A DNA stretch of 64,000 nt, taken from positions 1 to 64,000 of the forward strand of contig NZ_QXXA01000007.1 of assembly GCF_009911265.1 (NCBI RefSeq). Reading direction: 5' to 3'. Source of the DNA: Senegalia massiliensis (GTDB lineage Bacteria; Bacillota; Clostridia; Tissierellales; SIT17). This document shows, piece after piece, positions 52,350 to 61,379 of this stretch. Numbering within the stretch: the first letter of the stretch is position 1; every line of letters starts with the position of its first letter. A model generated the notes under the pieces. The model had not been told where the DNA came from. It did not search any database and saw only the letters and a program-made list of their open reading frames with translations. A program made the position numbers and the translations under genes.

Positions 52350-53342
52350 CTAACTTATTATATTCCACTTACTTAATGGGCTATGCCTACAATATTTCTT
52401 TTTTATATCTTCTGTGGTTAAATCTAAATATGCTTGTTCTGTTATTTTGACTGAACTATGCCCCAATATTCGTGATAGAGTGTATAAATCTCCCCCATTT
52501 AAAAGATATTGTTTAGCGAACTGATTTCTTAATTGATGAGGATGTATAGAGATTCCTACGCTATTTCCGACTTTTTTCAAATTCTTTTCAAAGTTACCAA
52601 CCTTTAAAAAAGTATTTCTATTAGTAGGAAACAATAAATAACTTTCTATATATCTATCTTTATAATTTATCCACTTTCTTAATTCAGATGCCATTTTGAA
52701 AGATAAGTATACATATCTTTCCTTATTTCCTTTTACATTTTTAGATATCAGAATCACTTTGTTTTTTATGTCTATATCTTCAGTAGTTAATGATAAACAT
52801 TCTCCTATTCTCATTCCTGTGTCTAATAAAATTATCGTTATAATATAATCTCTATAACCTGTATACTTTGTTAAGTCAAAACCTCTTAATAAAGTTCTAA
52901 ACTCTTCTTGTGATATAGTTTCTTTCATCTTTCTTTTAGTTTTTAAATATTTAATTCTGTTACAAGGATTAACTCTAATAATTCTTTCTTCTTGTAGAAA
53001 GCTAAAAAACACTTTTATATTTCTTAGATAATTATTTATTGTTGTTTCAGATATTTGTTTTCCATAATCGTTCCTATTTTCTGGATTATTGATATACTTA
53101 TTATTTTTGATCTTAATAGTATCTGTATATTTACCTCTTTCCTGAAGATATTTGACATAATTTCTTATATGTGATGTTTTCACTTCTTCTATTTCATCAA
53201 TATTATGTTCATGGTATAAATATCTAAGAAATAACTTAACTGTTTGCTCATATGCTTTAATGGTTTTAGATGATAAATTTTTACTAGTACAATATAACAT
53301 AAAATTTTCTAACTCAAATTCTAAATTCTTAATAAAAAACAC
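52350..53342 (-). CDS. int: Element tyrosine integrase
   Basis: A 330-residue tyrosine recombinase. N-terminal SAM-like domain (ENFMLYCTSKNLSSKTIKAYEQTVKLFLRYL), catalytic Arg in DTGMRIGECLSL, the beta-strand Lys in KGNKERYVYL, HPHQLRNQFAKQYLLNGG (H-X-X-R present), GHSSVKITEQAYLD with the Tyr. It lies beside attR as integrases do. GTG 53340-53342 abuts the GGAGG, too close for normal initiation; an ATT at 53331-53333 is better spaced (10 nt). Transcription could come from spo0A read-through. Confidence 0.88.
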   Translation of the reverse strand: MFFIKNLEFELENFMLYCTSKNLSSKTIKAYEQTVKLFLRYLYHEHNIDEIEEVKTSHIRNYVKYLQERGKYTDTIKIKNNKYINNPENRNDYGKQISETTINNYLRNIKVFFSFLQEERIIRVNPCNRIKYLKTKRKMKETISQEEFRTLLRGFDLTKYTGYRDYIITIILLDTGMRIGECLSLTTEDIDIKNKVILISKNVKGNKERYVYLSFKMASELRKWINYKDRYIESYLLFPTNRNTFLKVGNFEKNLKKVGNSVGISIHPHQLRNQFAKQYLLNGGDLYTLSRILGHSSVKITEQAYLDLTTEDIKKKYCRHSPLSKWNIIS

Positions 53343-53461
53343 ACCTCCAATCTATTAGATTTAATATCCAATAAATAAGAGATGTATTTTATATAGTCGT
53401 ACCATATATATAGATATATTTTCATGTTTATAGGTATTTTAATATAAGTATAATTCCTCAT

Positions 53462-53472
53462 AAATGTGTAAA
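53462..53472. repeat. Integrase arm-type site candidate, right end
   Basis: AAATGTGTAAA lies 10 bp inside attR. The same 11 bp in inverse orientation (TTTACACATTT, 35990-36000) lies 13 bp inside attL, giving an inverted pair around the core in circular attP. Confidence 0.5.
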
Positions 53473-53481
53473 TCTAGCCAA

Positions 53482-53571
53482 GTTTAGTTAGTCCTTTCTA
53501 ACCTTAATTTATCAGCAACCATTGCTATAAATTCACTATTAGTAGGTTTTCCTTTATTATTTTGAACGGTA
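53482..53571. repeat. attR: 90-bp direct repeat forming the live end of spo0A
   Basis: Identical to 35888-35977. It supplies the last 28 codons and stop of the functional spo0A. The copy came in with the element, so the coding sequence is restored exactly. Confidence 0.93.
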
Positions 53572-54293
53572 TATCCAAATAAGTTATTTATAGTATCTAT
53601 TTTTCCTCTGCTCCAAGCTACTTCAATTGCATGTCTTATTGCTCTTTCAACTCTACTTGGAGTTGTATTAAATTTTTTTGCTATTTCGGGATATAATTCT
53701 TTTGTTACAGCACTTAATAAATCTATTCTTTCTACTACCATACCTATAGCTTCTCTCAAATATAAATATCCTTTTATATGAGCAGGAACCCCAATTTCAT
53801 GTATTATATTAGTTATATTAGCTTCTAAGGTCTTAGTTTTATTATAAGTAGTTCTATTTATTATTCCATTTGCTTTATTAGTGTTAATATTCCTCTTATT
53901 TGTTTCTCCCATACCACCATTTAACTGTCTAATCCTTTTCATAAAAACTTCAAAATCAAAAGGCTTTACAACATAATAATCTGCACCTAAACTTATTGCT
54001 CTTTGAGTTATTTTATCTTCACCTACTGCAGATAATACTATAATTTTAGGATATTTATCTAAATTAATAGAGTTTAGTTTTTCTAAAACTCCTAAGCCAT
54101 CTAAATGTGGCATTATAATATCTAGTACTAATACATCTGGAATCTTATCTGAGATTAAGTCTAATGCTTCTAATCCATCATTTGCTATGCCAATAACATT
54201 GACATCATTCTGTGTAGATAAATATTCATTAAGTATATTGCAAAAATCTTTATTATCATCTGCAATCAATATATCAATCTTAGAACTGTTCAT
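53484..54293 (-). CDS. spo0A: Sporulation master regulator Spo0A
   Basis: A 269-residue response regulator. The receiver domain (1-125) has DDNKDFC (acidic pocket), the phosphoacceptor D58 in [19 protein letters not shown] and VVKPFDFE. The effector domain (about 150-269) has [42 protein letters not shown] recognition-helix region and ends [19 protein letters not shown]. Phosphorylated Spo0A starts sporulation. The 3' end lies within the att repeat; no terminator separates it from the element integrase. SD AGGGGG-like upstream. Confidence 0.95.
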   Translation of the reverse strand: MNSSKIDILIADDNKDFCNILNEYLSTQNDVNVIGIANDGLEALDLISDKIPDVLVLDIIMPHLDGLGVLEKLNSINLDKYPKIIVLSAVGEDKITQRAISLGADYYVVKPFDFEVFMKRIRQLNGGMGETNKRNINTNKANGIINRTTYNKTKTLEANITNIIHEIGVPAHIKGYLYLREAIGMVVERIDLLSAVTKELYPEIAKKFNTTPSRVERAIRHAIEVAWSRGKIDTINNLFGYTVQNNKGKPTNSEFIAMVADKLRLERTN

Positions 54294-54337
54294 TTAAATT
54301 ACCCCCATTATTTTCTAATTTCATCCTTGTATATTAT

Positions 54338-54344
54338 TTCGACA
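54338..54344 (-). promoter_or_regulatory. Spo0A box (TGTCGAA) upstream of spo0A
   Basis: An exact TGTCGAA on the minus strand, 45-51 bp before the spo0A start, in TTTTGTCGAAATAA. This matches the 0A-box consensus and suggests autoregulation. Confidence 0.6.
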
Positions 54345-54378
54345 AAACTATGATAATTCCTTTTTATTTTTGATATTT

Positions 54379-55743
54379 TTATCTTATTTTTTTCTTGCAT
54401 TTTTCAACAAAAAAATAAGGGATTTCCCTTATTTTTTGCATTCCTATGTCGTTTTTTAATATTCCTGATTCTTCTAACATCCATTCAATATATAACCCAT
54501 AGCCTTTAGTTGGATCATTTACAAATACATGTGTTATAGCTCCAATTATTTTACCATCTTGTATTATAGGACTTCCACTCATCCCTTGAACAATTCCACC
54601 AGTCTTTGATAAAAGTTTTTTGTCTGTTATTTTTACCGTCATACTTTTTGGTGCAATATTAGCTTGTGTTTCTTTTTTCACTATTTCTACTTCATATTTA
54701 TTAACATCTTTATTTCCAATAGTACTTAGTATATATGCTTTTCCTTTTTTTACTTCATGCTGTAATGCTATTGGTATTGAATCTTTGTAATATGAATTAT
54801 TCATTTCTTTATTTATAGTACCATATATACCTAAAGATGTATTTTTCTCTATATTACCCAATAAATTTTGAGATTCAAAAAACATACCTTTTAATTCACC
54901 AGGATGCCCTTTAGTACCTTGCTCAATTGAAGAAATACTTGCTTCAAGTATCTCGCCTCCACTTATATTCATTAATTTACCAGTATCAATATCAGAAATT
55001 CCATGACCTAATGCTGCAAACTTTTTAGTTTTTTTATCATAAAAAGTTAAAGTTCCTATGCCCGCTGTTTTATCTCTTACCCAAAGACCAATCCTATATA
55101 TTCCATCTTCTTTACTTTTTATAGGGATTATATGTTTAATTAACTCTTCTTCATTTCTTTTAATTTTCAGTTTAATTTTACTATCTTGAATATCATTCAA
55201 TAAATCTATTACATGATAAGAATCTTTAACTTTAACATCGTTTATTTCCAATATTGAGTCTCCTATTTTTAAACCTGATTCTATACCAGGAGTGTAATTC
55301 TTACCATCTTCTCCTTTAATATCTGACAACGCTACAATTAATACACCTTCTGTTTTTAATTTTACTCCTATAGATTGACCACCAGGTTGTAATTTAATTC
55401 TATCCATAATGTTTACTTGAACTGTTTTTACAGGAAATAAACCTAATAATTTAATATTAAGATTTGTACTTCCAATTTTCTTGCTTTTTAAACTATATTT
55501 ATTACTAGTGTTAAATTTTGAATCATTTTTACTATTTTCTATTTTTAATATATTATTTTTAGAATCTAATTTATTATTAATAGTAAATGGTAATAATAAA
55601 TTAATATCTTTTTTTCCACCTTCAAAAATATTTACTTCTGATGGAATTTTATATAAATTCACTATCTGTAATAAATATATGCTACATGTTAATAAAATCA
55701 TATAGAATAGTAATTTTCTTTTGCTTAAATTATTAGAATCCAA
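54379..55743 (-). CDS. spoIVB: SpoIVB serine peptidase
   Basis: About 454 residues. N-terminal transmembrane anchor, PDZ domain (about 145-215: GVKLKTEGVLIVALSDI, IGDSILEINDVKVKD), and the S55 peptidase domain with the catalytic His in ALGHGISD and Ser in GMSGSPIIQDGKIIGAITHV, ending KGYGLYIEWMLEESG. It is secreted from the forespore and triggers sigma-K processing. TTG 55741-55743, 8 nt from GGAGAG, is the likely start. An inverted repeat with T-run lies inside its last 20 codons. Confidence 0.92.
   Translation of the reverse strand: MDSNNLSKRKLLFYMILLTCSIYLLQIVNLYKIPSEVNIFEGGKKDINLLLPFTINNKLDSKNNILKIENSKNDSKFNTSNKYSLKSKKIGSTNLNIKLLGLFPVKTVQVNIMDRIKLQPGGQSIGVKLKTEGVLIVALSDIKGEDGKNYTPGIESGLKIGDSILEINDVKVKDSYHVIDLLNDIQDSKIKLKIKRNEEELIKHIIPIKSKEDGIYRIGLWVRDKTAGIGTLTFYDKKTKKFAALGHGISDIDTGKLMNISGGEILEASISSIEQGTKGHPGELKGMFFESQNLLGNIEKNTSLGIYGTINKEMNNSYYKDSIPIALQHEVKKGKAYILSTIGNKDVNKYEVEIVKKETQANIAPKSMTVKITDKKLLSKTGGIVQGMSGSPIIQDGKIIGAITHVFVNDPTKGYGLYIEWMLEESGILKNDIGMQKIREIPYFFVEKCKKKIR
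54411..54436 (-). terminator. Terminator-like hairpin inside the 3' end of spoIVB
   Basis: On the minus strand, AAATAAGGG pairs with CCCTTATTT, with a 4-nt loop and a run of T. It lies 30-60 nt before the spoIVB stop, in the non-conserved C-terminal tail. Confidence 0.5.
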
Positions 55744-55880
55744 AGATAACACTCTCCAAATTCCACATTTCAAATTTTCTTCTATAATTTATTTTTCATC
55801 TTCTATATTAATTTGAGCTTAATACACTATAAATATTCTATATAATAATTTATTTAAATGTTAACATATGATTTATTTTT

Positions 55881-55912
55881 ATAAAAAAAAGAAGTATTTA
55901 AAATACTTCTTT
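55881..55912 (-). terminator. Terminator of the dxs-tlyA-argR-recN run
   Basis: An AAAGAAGTATTT/AAATACTTCTTT stem followed by TTTTTTTAT on the minus strand, at the recN stop codon. Confidence 0.85.
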
Positions 55913-57603
55913 TACTTGTATTTTTTTGACATTTTAATCATTTCTTCAGCATGAAGTCGTGTTGTATCTGTCAGATCTACACCTCCAAGTAATCTAGAAA
56001 GTTCTTCTATTTTAGAATTATAGTCTAATCTACTAACTATAGTTCTAACATTTCCATTGTTTTCTATTTTCTTTATTAAATAATGAGAATCTGACATAGC
56101 TGCTATTTGAGGTAAGTGAGTTATGCAAAGTACTTGATGATTTCTAGATATATTTACTATTTTTTCTCCCACTATTTGTGCAGTTCTCCCACTAATCCCA
56201 GAATCAATTTCATCAAAAATCATAGTAGAAATATTATCAACTCCTACAATTATTGATTTAAAAGCTAACATTATCCTTGACATTTCTCCTCCTGAAACTA
56301 TTTTTGATAATTTTCTAAGAGGCTCTCCTAAATTTGTAGATATTAAAAATTCAATTTTATCAATTCCATTTATATTTGAATTATTTAATATCTCATGACT
56401 AACTTTAAATTTTATGTTTTTCATATTAAGATTGTATAATTCATCTATCATTTTCTTTTCAAAAGCTTTTATAACTTTAATTCTTTTTTTTGATAAGATT
56501 TTTGACTCTTTTAAAATTTTTATATTTAATTGTTCAATATTTGATTTTAATACAGTTATTTGTTTTTTATTGTTAATAATTATATTAAGTTCTTCTTCTA
56601 TATTATCCCTATACTCTAAAATTTCATCTATAGTATTTCCATATTTTCTCTTTAATTTATTTATTAATTCCATTCTTTCTTCTAAAATAGATAATTTTTC
56701 AATATCATAATCTATATTTTCATAATAATTTCTTATATCTCTTATTAAATCTTGAATTTGATATATTGTCTCATTTATATTTGTTTCATATTCTTTAATA
56801 TTATTATCAAATTTAGAAATATTATTTAATATATTTGAAACTTTATTTAATTCATCAATAACTGATGAATTATTATAATCATTAGAGTCTAAAATTGAAT
56901 GGATAGAATTTAATTTTTTTGCTATTTCTTCTAAGTTAGATAATTTTGTATATTCATTTATAAGTTCATTTTCCTCATTTGATTTTAAACTTCCAGAATC
57001 TATTTCATCTATCTGAAATTTCAATAAATCAATTTTTCTTTCTCTTTCTTTTTCGTCAGTAACAATCTTTGATAATTTATTTTTTAGTTCGTTTAATTGT
57101 AAATAATTTCTACGAATTTCTTTTTTGTGCAAAAGCAAATCATTATCTCCTAATAAATCAATCAGTTCAATATGATTTTCTGAGTTTAAAAGTGATTGAT
57201 GCTCATGTTGTCCATAAATGTCAACTAGAGAACTTGTTATTTTTCTTAACATATTTAAAGTTATAGTATGTCCATTAACTCTAGAAAAACTTCTACCATT
57301 CTTATGAATTTCTCTTGTTATCAAAAGAGTATCATCTAATTCATATTGTATACCATAACTCCTTAATAATTCTTTTACATGACTTGAATTTTCTAAATAG
57401 AACAATGCTTCAATTATAGATTTATCTTGTCCAATTTTTATAAAGTCCTTATTTGATCTATCACCTAAAATAAGTCCTACTGCATCAATTATTATTGATT
57501 TACCTGCTCCTGTTTCACCAGTTAAAACATTGAATCCTTTTGTAAAGGAAATCTTCAGATCATTAATTATAGCAAAATTTTTAATATTTAGCTCTAAAAT
57601 CAT
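55912..57603 (-). CDS. recN: DNA repair ATPase RecN
   Basis: A 563-residue SMC-like ATPase. Walker A VLTGETGAGKSIIIDAVGLILG, signature LSKIVSGGEMSRIMLAFKSI, Walker B STMIFDEIDSGISGRTAQ, and the H-loop VLCITHLPQIAAM, with two coiled-coil arms between. It acts in double-strand break repair. The argR-recN-spoIVB-spo0A order is standard in Firmicutes. Confidence 0.94.
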   Translation of the reverse strand: MILELNIKNFAIINDLKISFTKGFNVLTGETGAGKSIIIDAVGLILGDRSNKDFIKIGQDKSIIEALFYLENSSHVKELLRSYGIQYELDDTLLITREIHKNGRSFSRVNGHTITLNMLRKITSSLVDIYGQHEHQSLLNSENHIELIDLLGDNDLLLHKKEIRRNYLQLNELKNKLSKIVTDEKERERKIDLLKFQIDEIDSGSLKSNEENELINEYTKLSNLEEIAKKLNSIHSILDSNDYNNSSVIDELNKVSNILNNISKFDNNIKEYETNINETIYQIQDLIRDIRNYYENIDYDIEKLSILEERMELINKLKRKYGNTIDEILEYRDNIEEELNIIINNKKQITVLKSNIEQLNIKILKESKILSKKRIKVIKAFEKKMIDELYNLNMKNIKFKVSHEILNNSNINGIDKIEFLISTNLGEPLRKLSKIVSGGEMSRIMLAFKSIIVGVDNISTMIFDEIDSGISGRTAQIVGEKIVNISRNHQVLCITHLPQIAAMSDSHYLIKKIENNGNVRTIVSRLDYNSKIEELSRLLGGVDLTDTTRLHAEEMIKMSKKYK

Positions 57604-57616
57604 AATTATTCCTCCG

Positions 57617-58069
57617 CTATTCCAACATTTTATAGAATGTATCTAATATATCATCAATTTTATCTACATCTGTAATAGCAACAAATACAGTATCATCACC
57701 AGCAATTGTCCCTATTATTTCTTTTACATTTAAATTATCAATAGCAGAAGCTGATATTTGTGCTGCCCCAGGTATTGTTTTTAATACTAATATATGACCT
57801 GCTACTTTTATTGAAACTATAGAATTTTTAAAAATATTAACTAATCTTTCTGTTATTCCATCCTGATTTTGTCCAATAGCAGCATATTTATATTTACCAG
57901 CTTTAGACATAACTTTTACAAGTCTTAATTCTTTTATATCTCTTGACACTGTTGCTTGTGTCACTTCAATACCAGATTCTCTTAAAAATTTAGCCAATTC
58001 TTCTTGTGTTTCTATTTCATTATGATTTATTAAATCGATTATTTTACTTTGTCTAACATATTTTTTCAT
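57617..58069 (-). CDS. argR: Arginine repressor ArgR
   Basis: 150 residues. N-terminal winged helix (RQSKIIDLINHNEIETQEELAKFLRESGIEVTQATVSRDIKELRLVKV) and C-terminal arginine-binding/oligomerisation domain with the GTIAGDDTVFVAI motif. ATG 58067-58069 after GAGGGGGC. Confidence 0.94.
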   Translation of the reverse strand: MKKYVRQSKIIDLINHNEIETQEELAKFLRESGIEVTQATVSRDIKELRLVKVMSKAGKYKYAAIGQNQDGITERLVNIFKNSIVSIKVAGHILVLKTIPGAAQISASAIDNLNVKEIIGTIAGDDTVFVAITDVDKIDDILDTFYKMLE

Positions 58070-58080
58070 GTGTTGCCCCC

Positions 58081-58881
58081 TCAATAATTACTAATATGAG
58101 AATTATTTATGATTTCTTTTATTTTTTTATCTATATCAAATGTAGGATTAGAAGTACTAATTAATGCTAAAAATTCTATATTACCTCTTGATCCTTTTAT
58201 TGGAGAATAATCAATATCTACTAAATTAAGTTTCGTAGTTTTTAAAAAGTCCTTTATAGTATTTACTGCTTTTAAATGATACTTTTTATCTTTGACAATA
58301 GCTTTCTTACCTAAAAACTGCCTTCCAATTTCAAATTGAGGTTTAATTAAGGCAACTATCTTTCCATCATTATTTAATAATTTTTCAGCTACATTTAAAA
58401 TCTTAGTTATTGAAATAAATGATACATCAATAGATATAAAATCAATGTCATCTTCTATCTTATTTAAATCTAAGTACCTTATATTTATATTCTCCATATT
58501 AATTACTTTAGAATTATTAATTAACTTTTCATCAAGTTGAGAATGTCCTACATCTATAGAATATACCTTTTTTATTCCATTTTGAAGCATACAATCAGTA
58601 AAACCGCCTGTAGATGCCCCCATATCTATTGCAATTTTATTCTTTAAATCAATATTAAAAGTGTTTATTGCCTTTTCTAATTTATAACCTGCTCGACTAA
58701 CATATTTTAGTGGTTCATCTATTAGTTCTAAATTAGCATTAATAGGAACTTTCATTGATGCCTTTTTTATAAAAGTTCCATTATATTTAACAATCTTTTT
58801 TGATATGGCTTTCTGAGCTAATTCTCTACTTTTAACTAACCCTTTCTCTTTTAACAAAATATCTATACGCTTAAGTTCCAT
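58081..58881 (-). CDS. tlyA: TlyA-type rRNA 2'-O-methyltransferase
   Basis: 266 residues. S4 domain (RIDILLKEKGLVKSRELAQKAI) and FtsJ-like methyltransferase (AIDMGASTGGFTDCMLQNGIKKVYSIDVG, FISIDVSFISI, VALIKPQFE). Known as hemolysin A/TlyA, which methylates 16S and 23S rRNA. ATG 58879-58881. Upstream of argR by 11 bp, without the NAD kinase gene often found between them. Confidence 0.92.
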   Translation of the reverse strand: MELKRIDILLKEKGLVKSRELAQKAISKKIVKYNGTFIKKASMKVPINANLELIDEPLKYVSRAGYKLEKAINTFNIDLKNKIAIDMGASTGGFTDCMLQNGIKKVYSIDVGHSQLDEKLINNSKVINMENINIRYLDLNKIEDDIDFISIDVSFISITKILNVAEKLLNNDGKIVALIKPQFEIGRQFLGKKAIVKDKKYHLKAVNTIKDFLKTTKLNLVDIDYSPIKGSRGNIEFLALISTSNPTFDIDKKIKEIINNSHISNY

Positions 58882-58893
58882 GATTAACACCTA

Positions 58894-60762
58894 TTATTTA
58901 ATATAGTTTAAAATAGTTTCAAATATACTATTAGAATCTAGTTTGTATTTTTCAAACAGTTTATCAGTATCACCGTGTTCAATAAATCTATCAGGTAAAC
59001 CAATGTTTAATACTTTACCTCTATAATTACTTTTAATTAAAGTTTGATTTACAGTTGTTCCAAGACCACCATTTATAACATTATCTTCTACAGTTATAAT
59101 TAATTTATATTTGTTGGAAAGTCTTTCAATTAAGTTTTCATCAATTGGTTTCAAAAATCTTATATTTATAAGTGTAGGATTAATATTATTGTTATTCAAT
59201 TTAATACATGCTTCATAACTTATCTCTACCATTTTCCCAATTGATATAATTGCAATATCTTTCCCTTCTATAAGCGTCTCACCTTTACCTAAAATTAATT
59301 CATTATTTGTAGTTAATTCATTTTTTACTACGCTTATTCCTCTAGGATATCTTAAAGCAATAGGACCTTTGTCATATTCGCTACTAAATTCTATCATTTT
59401 TTCTAGTTCAAGTTTATCCTTTGGAGCCATTATTATAAGATTGGGTATGTGACTTAAATAAGAAAAATCAAAAACACCATGATGTGTCTCGCCATCATTT
59501 CCAACAAGTCCACCTCTATCAATGGCAAATACCACAGGTAAGTTTTGTAAAGCTACATCATGTACTATTTGATCATAACCTCTTTGTAAAAATGTAGAAT
59601 ATACAGCAAAAAAAGGTTTCAACCCTTGAGATGCAAGTCCTGCAGCAAGTGTTACAGCATGTTGTTCTGCTATACCTACATCAATAAACTTTTGAGGTAA
59701 CTTTTCTTTAAATTTCTCTAATCCAGTTCCTGAAGGCATAGCTGCAGTTATAGCAACAATACTTTTATTTTTTAGAGCAAGTTCATATAATTTATCTCCA
59801 AATACTTGAGAATACTTAATTCCTTTAGATTTCTTCAAAGCTTTACCAGTATCTAAATTAAATGCTGAAGTTCCATGAAATTTATCAGGGTTTTGTTCAG
59901 CATATTTATATCCTTTTCCCTTCTTTGTACGTACATGAACAATAACCGGCCCATTTACTCTCTTTGCTCGATTCAAAGTTTTAATAAGAGATTGTATGTT
60001 ATGACCATCAATAGGACCAAGATAAGTGAAACCTAGTTCTTCAAAAAGCACTCCTGGGACAACAAAATATTTAAAACTATCCTTAGCTTTTTCTGCTGTT
60101 CTTACCATAGTTTTACCTATAGCAGGGATACTATTCAATATATTTTCAAAATCATCTTTCATCCTTCCATAAGTTGGTGCTGTTCTGATTCTATCAAGAT
60201 ATTTAGATAAGCCTCCAACATTTTCAGATATGGACATTTCATTGTCATTTAATATTACTATCATTTTACTTTTAATATCACCAGCATGGTTTAAAGCTTC
60301 AAATGCCATTCCAGCTGTCATAGAACCATCACCTATAATTGAAACAATATCATGTTTTTCTCCCTTTATATCTCTTGCCATTGCCATACCAAGAGCTGCA
60401 GATATTGAAGTAGAACTATGTCCAGTTTCAAAAGTATCATGAGAAGACTCGCACCTTTTTGGAAATCCACTTAATCCATCAAGTTGCCTTATACTTGATA
60501 GTTGTTTTTTCCTTCCAGTTAAAATCTTATGTATATAAGATTGATGTCCTACATCCCAAATAATCTTATCTTTAGGACTATTGAATACTTTGTGAATTGC
60601 AATGGTAAGCTCAACAACTCCTAAATTAGAAGCTAGATGCCCACCAGTTTTGGAAATATTATCTAGTAAATACTTTCTAATTTCACTACTTAATATATTT
60701 AATTCAGAATTATTTAGTTTTTTTAAGTCTGATATATAATCTACCTTTTCTAAAACATTCAT
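58894..60762 (-). CDS. dxs: 1-deoxy-D-xylulose-5-phosphate synthase
   Basis: 622 residues. First MEP-pathway enzyme (TPP-dependent). It has GHQSYIHKILTGR, the TPP motif GDGSMTAGMAFEALNHAG...NDNEMSIS, RVRTKKGKGY-like HVRTKKGKGYKYAE, DVGIAEQHAVTLAAGLA, FAIDRGGLVGNDGETHHG, and a C-terminal transketolase domain ending DRFIEHGD. ATG 60760-60762 preferred to a GTG overlapping the SD. Confidence 0.95.
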   Translation of the reverse strand: MNVLEKVDYISDLKKLNNSELNILSSEIRKYLLDNISKTGGHLASNLGVVELTIAIHKVFNSPKDKIIWDVGHQSYIHKILTGRKKQLSSIRQLDGLSGFPKRCESSHDTFETGHSSTSISAALGMAMARDIKGEKHDIVSIIGDGSMTAGMAFEALNHAGDIKSKMIVILNDNEMSISENVGGLSKYLDRIRTAPTYGRMKDDFENILNSIPAIGKTMVRTAEKAKDSFKYFVVPGVLFEELGFTYLGPIDGHNIQSLIKTLNRAKRVNGPVIVHVRTKKGKGYKYAEQNPDKFHGTSAFNLDTGKALKKSKGIKYSQVFGDKLYELALKNKSIVAITAAMPSGTGLEKFKEKLPQKFIDVGIAEQHAVTLAAGLASQGLKPFFAVYSTFLQRGYDQIVHDVALQNLPVVFAIDRGGLVGNDGETHHGVFDFSYLSHIPNLIIMAPKDKLELEKMIEFSSEYDKGPIALRYPRGISVVKNELTTNNELILGKGETLIEGKDIAIISIGKMVEISYEACIKLNNNNINPTLINIRFLKPIDENLIERLSNKYKLIITVEDNVINGGLGTTVNQTLIKSNYRGKVLNIGLPDRFIEHGDTDKLFEKYKLDSNSIFETILNYIK

Positions 60763-60785
60763 ATAAAGGTCACTCACCTTCTCTT

Positions 60786-61358
60786 TTATTTGTCTAGTAT
60801 TTTTAAATTTAATTTATTATCAAAAAACATTACTATTTTCCCAGTATAATACATTATATTTTTAGAATAATTTATAGCTATTTCTTTACCAATAGCCTTG
60901 CCTCCTACAGTTAAAGAAGCAATAAATCCACTCATTACAACGCTTAGTGTTGTCAATTCTTTTATATTATAAAAATTAGTTATCTTGAATACTATTATAG
61001 ATCCTGCAGCACCACTTATTATCCCACATATATCTCCAATTACATCATTACAAAAGTTAGAAACCACCCCTGCATTCTTAATTAATTTTATAGAATATCT
61101 TGCAGCTTTATTATTTTGAGCAGCCATAGAATGGAATGGCTTTTCTCTAGCAGCAGCAACAGCTATTCCAATAGTATCAAAGAAAACACCTAATAAAATA
61201 ATAAATATCAATGTTATAAAAGCAAATAATATATTAAAATTTCTCATTACATTTTCTGCTAATAAACTTACTGCTATGGCAAGAAAAAATGTCCATATAG
61301 TAATAATTATAATCCATTTATAATTTGTTTTAGCTTTCATTTTTTTTGATTTCGACAA
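60786..61358 (-). CDS. oapA: OLE-associated membrane protein OapA
   Basis: About 190 residues from TTG 61356-61358, 6 nt after GGAGG. Predicted transmembrane segments: WIIIITIWTFFLAIAVSLLAE, FAFITLIFIILLGVFF, GFIASLTVGG region; with FFDTIGIAVAAAREKPFHSMAAQNNKAARYSIKLIKNAGVVSNFCNDVIGDICGI as the conserved soluble/loop part, similar to the DUF21/CNNM-like core. OapA binds OLE RNA at the membrane. It directly follows the OLE gene, as in other Firmicutes. Confidence 0.85.
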   Translation of the reverse strand: MSKSKKMKAKTNYKWIIIITIWTFFLAIAVSLLAENVMRNFNILFAFITLIFIILLGVFFDTIGIAVAAAREKPFHSMAAQNNKAARYSIKLIKNAGVVSNFCNDVIGDICGIISGAAGSIIVFKITNFYNIKELTTLSVVMSGFIASLTVGGKAIGKEIAINYSKNIMYYTGKIVMFFDNKLNLKILDK

Positions 61359-61379
61359 AACATACCTCCATAATTTTAT

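Larger units (their letters stand above)
35888..53571. mobile_element. 17.6-kb integrated satellite-like phage element in the 3' end of spo0A
   Basis: Bounded by exact 90-bp repeats, with a tyrosine integrase next to the spo0A-proximal end and all element genes on the minus strand. Gene order from the integrase: int, a 75-aa protein, YonO-like RNA polymerase, HTH, scaffold, capsid, HTH, DHH-like protein, DUF5659-like protein, RepL-like protein, TerS, TerL, an ART-like protein, portal, two cargo membrane proteins, and two connector-like proteins. No tail, tape-measure, holin or endolysin gene is recognised. Its content resembles capsid-encoding phage satellites (cf-PICI) rather than a full prophage; internal deletion of a prophage is the alternative. 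Confidence 0.85.

Noticed and set aside
53482-53571. Disruption of spo0A by the element
   Set aside because: The 90-bp repeat restores the complete C-terminus and stop codon; the encoded protein has full length.
35888-53571. Complete temperate prophage
   Set aside because: No tail, tape-measure, holin or endolysin genes, although both att repeats are intact and all element genes were examined.
61351-61357. 0A-box match (TGTCGAA on the minus strand) at the oapA start
   Set aside because: It lies in the start codon region of a coding sequence, downstream of the SD; likely chance. The same applies to the match in the 3' end of the RNA polymerase gene near 49007 and the isolated one at 5271-5277.
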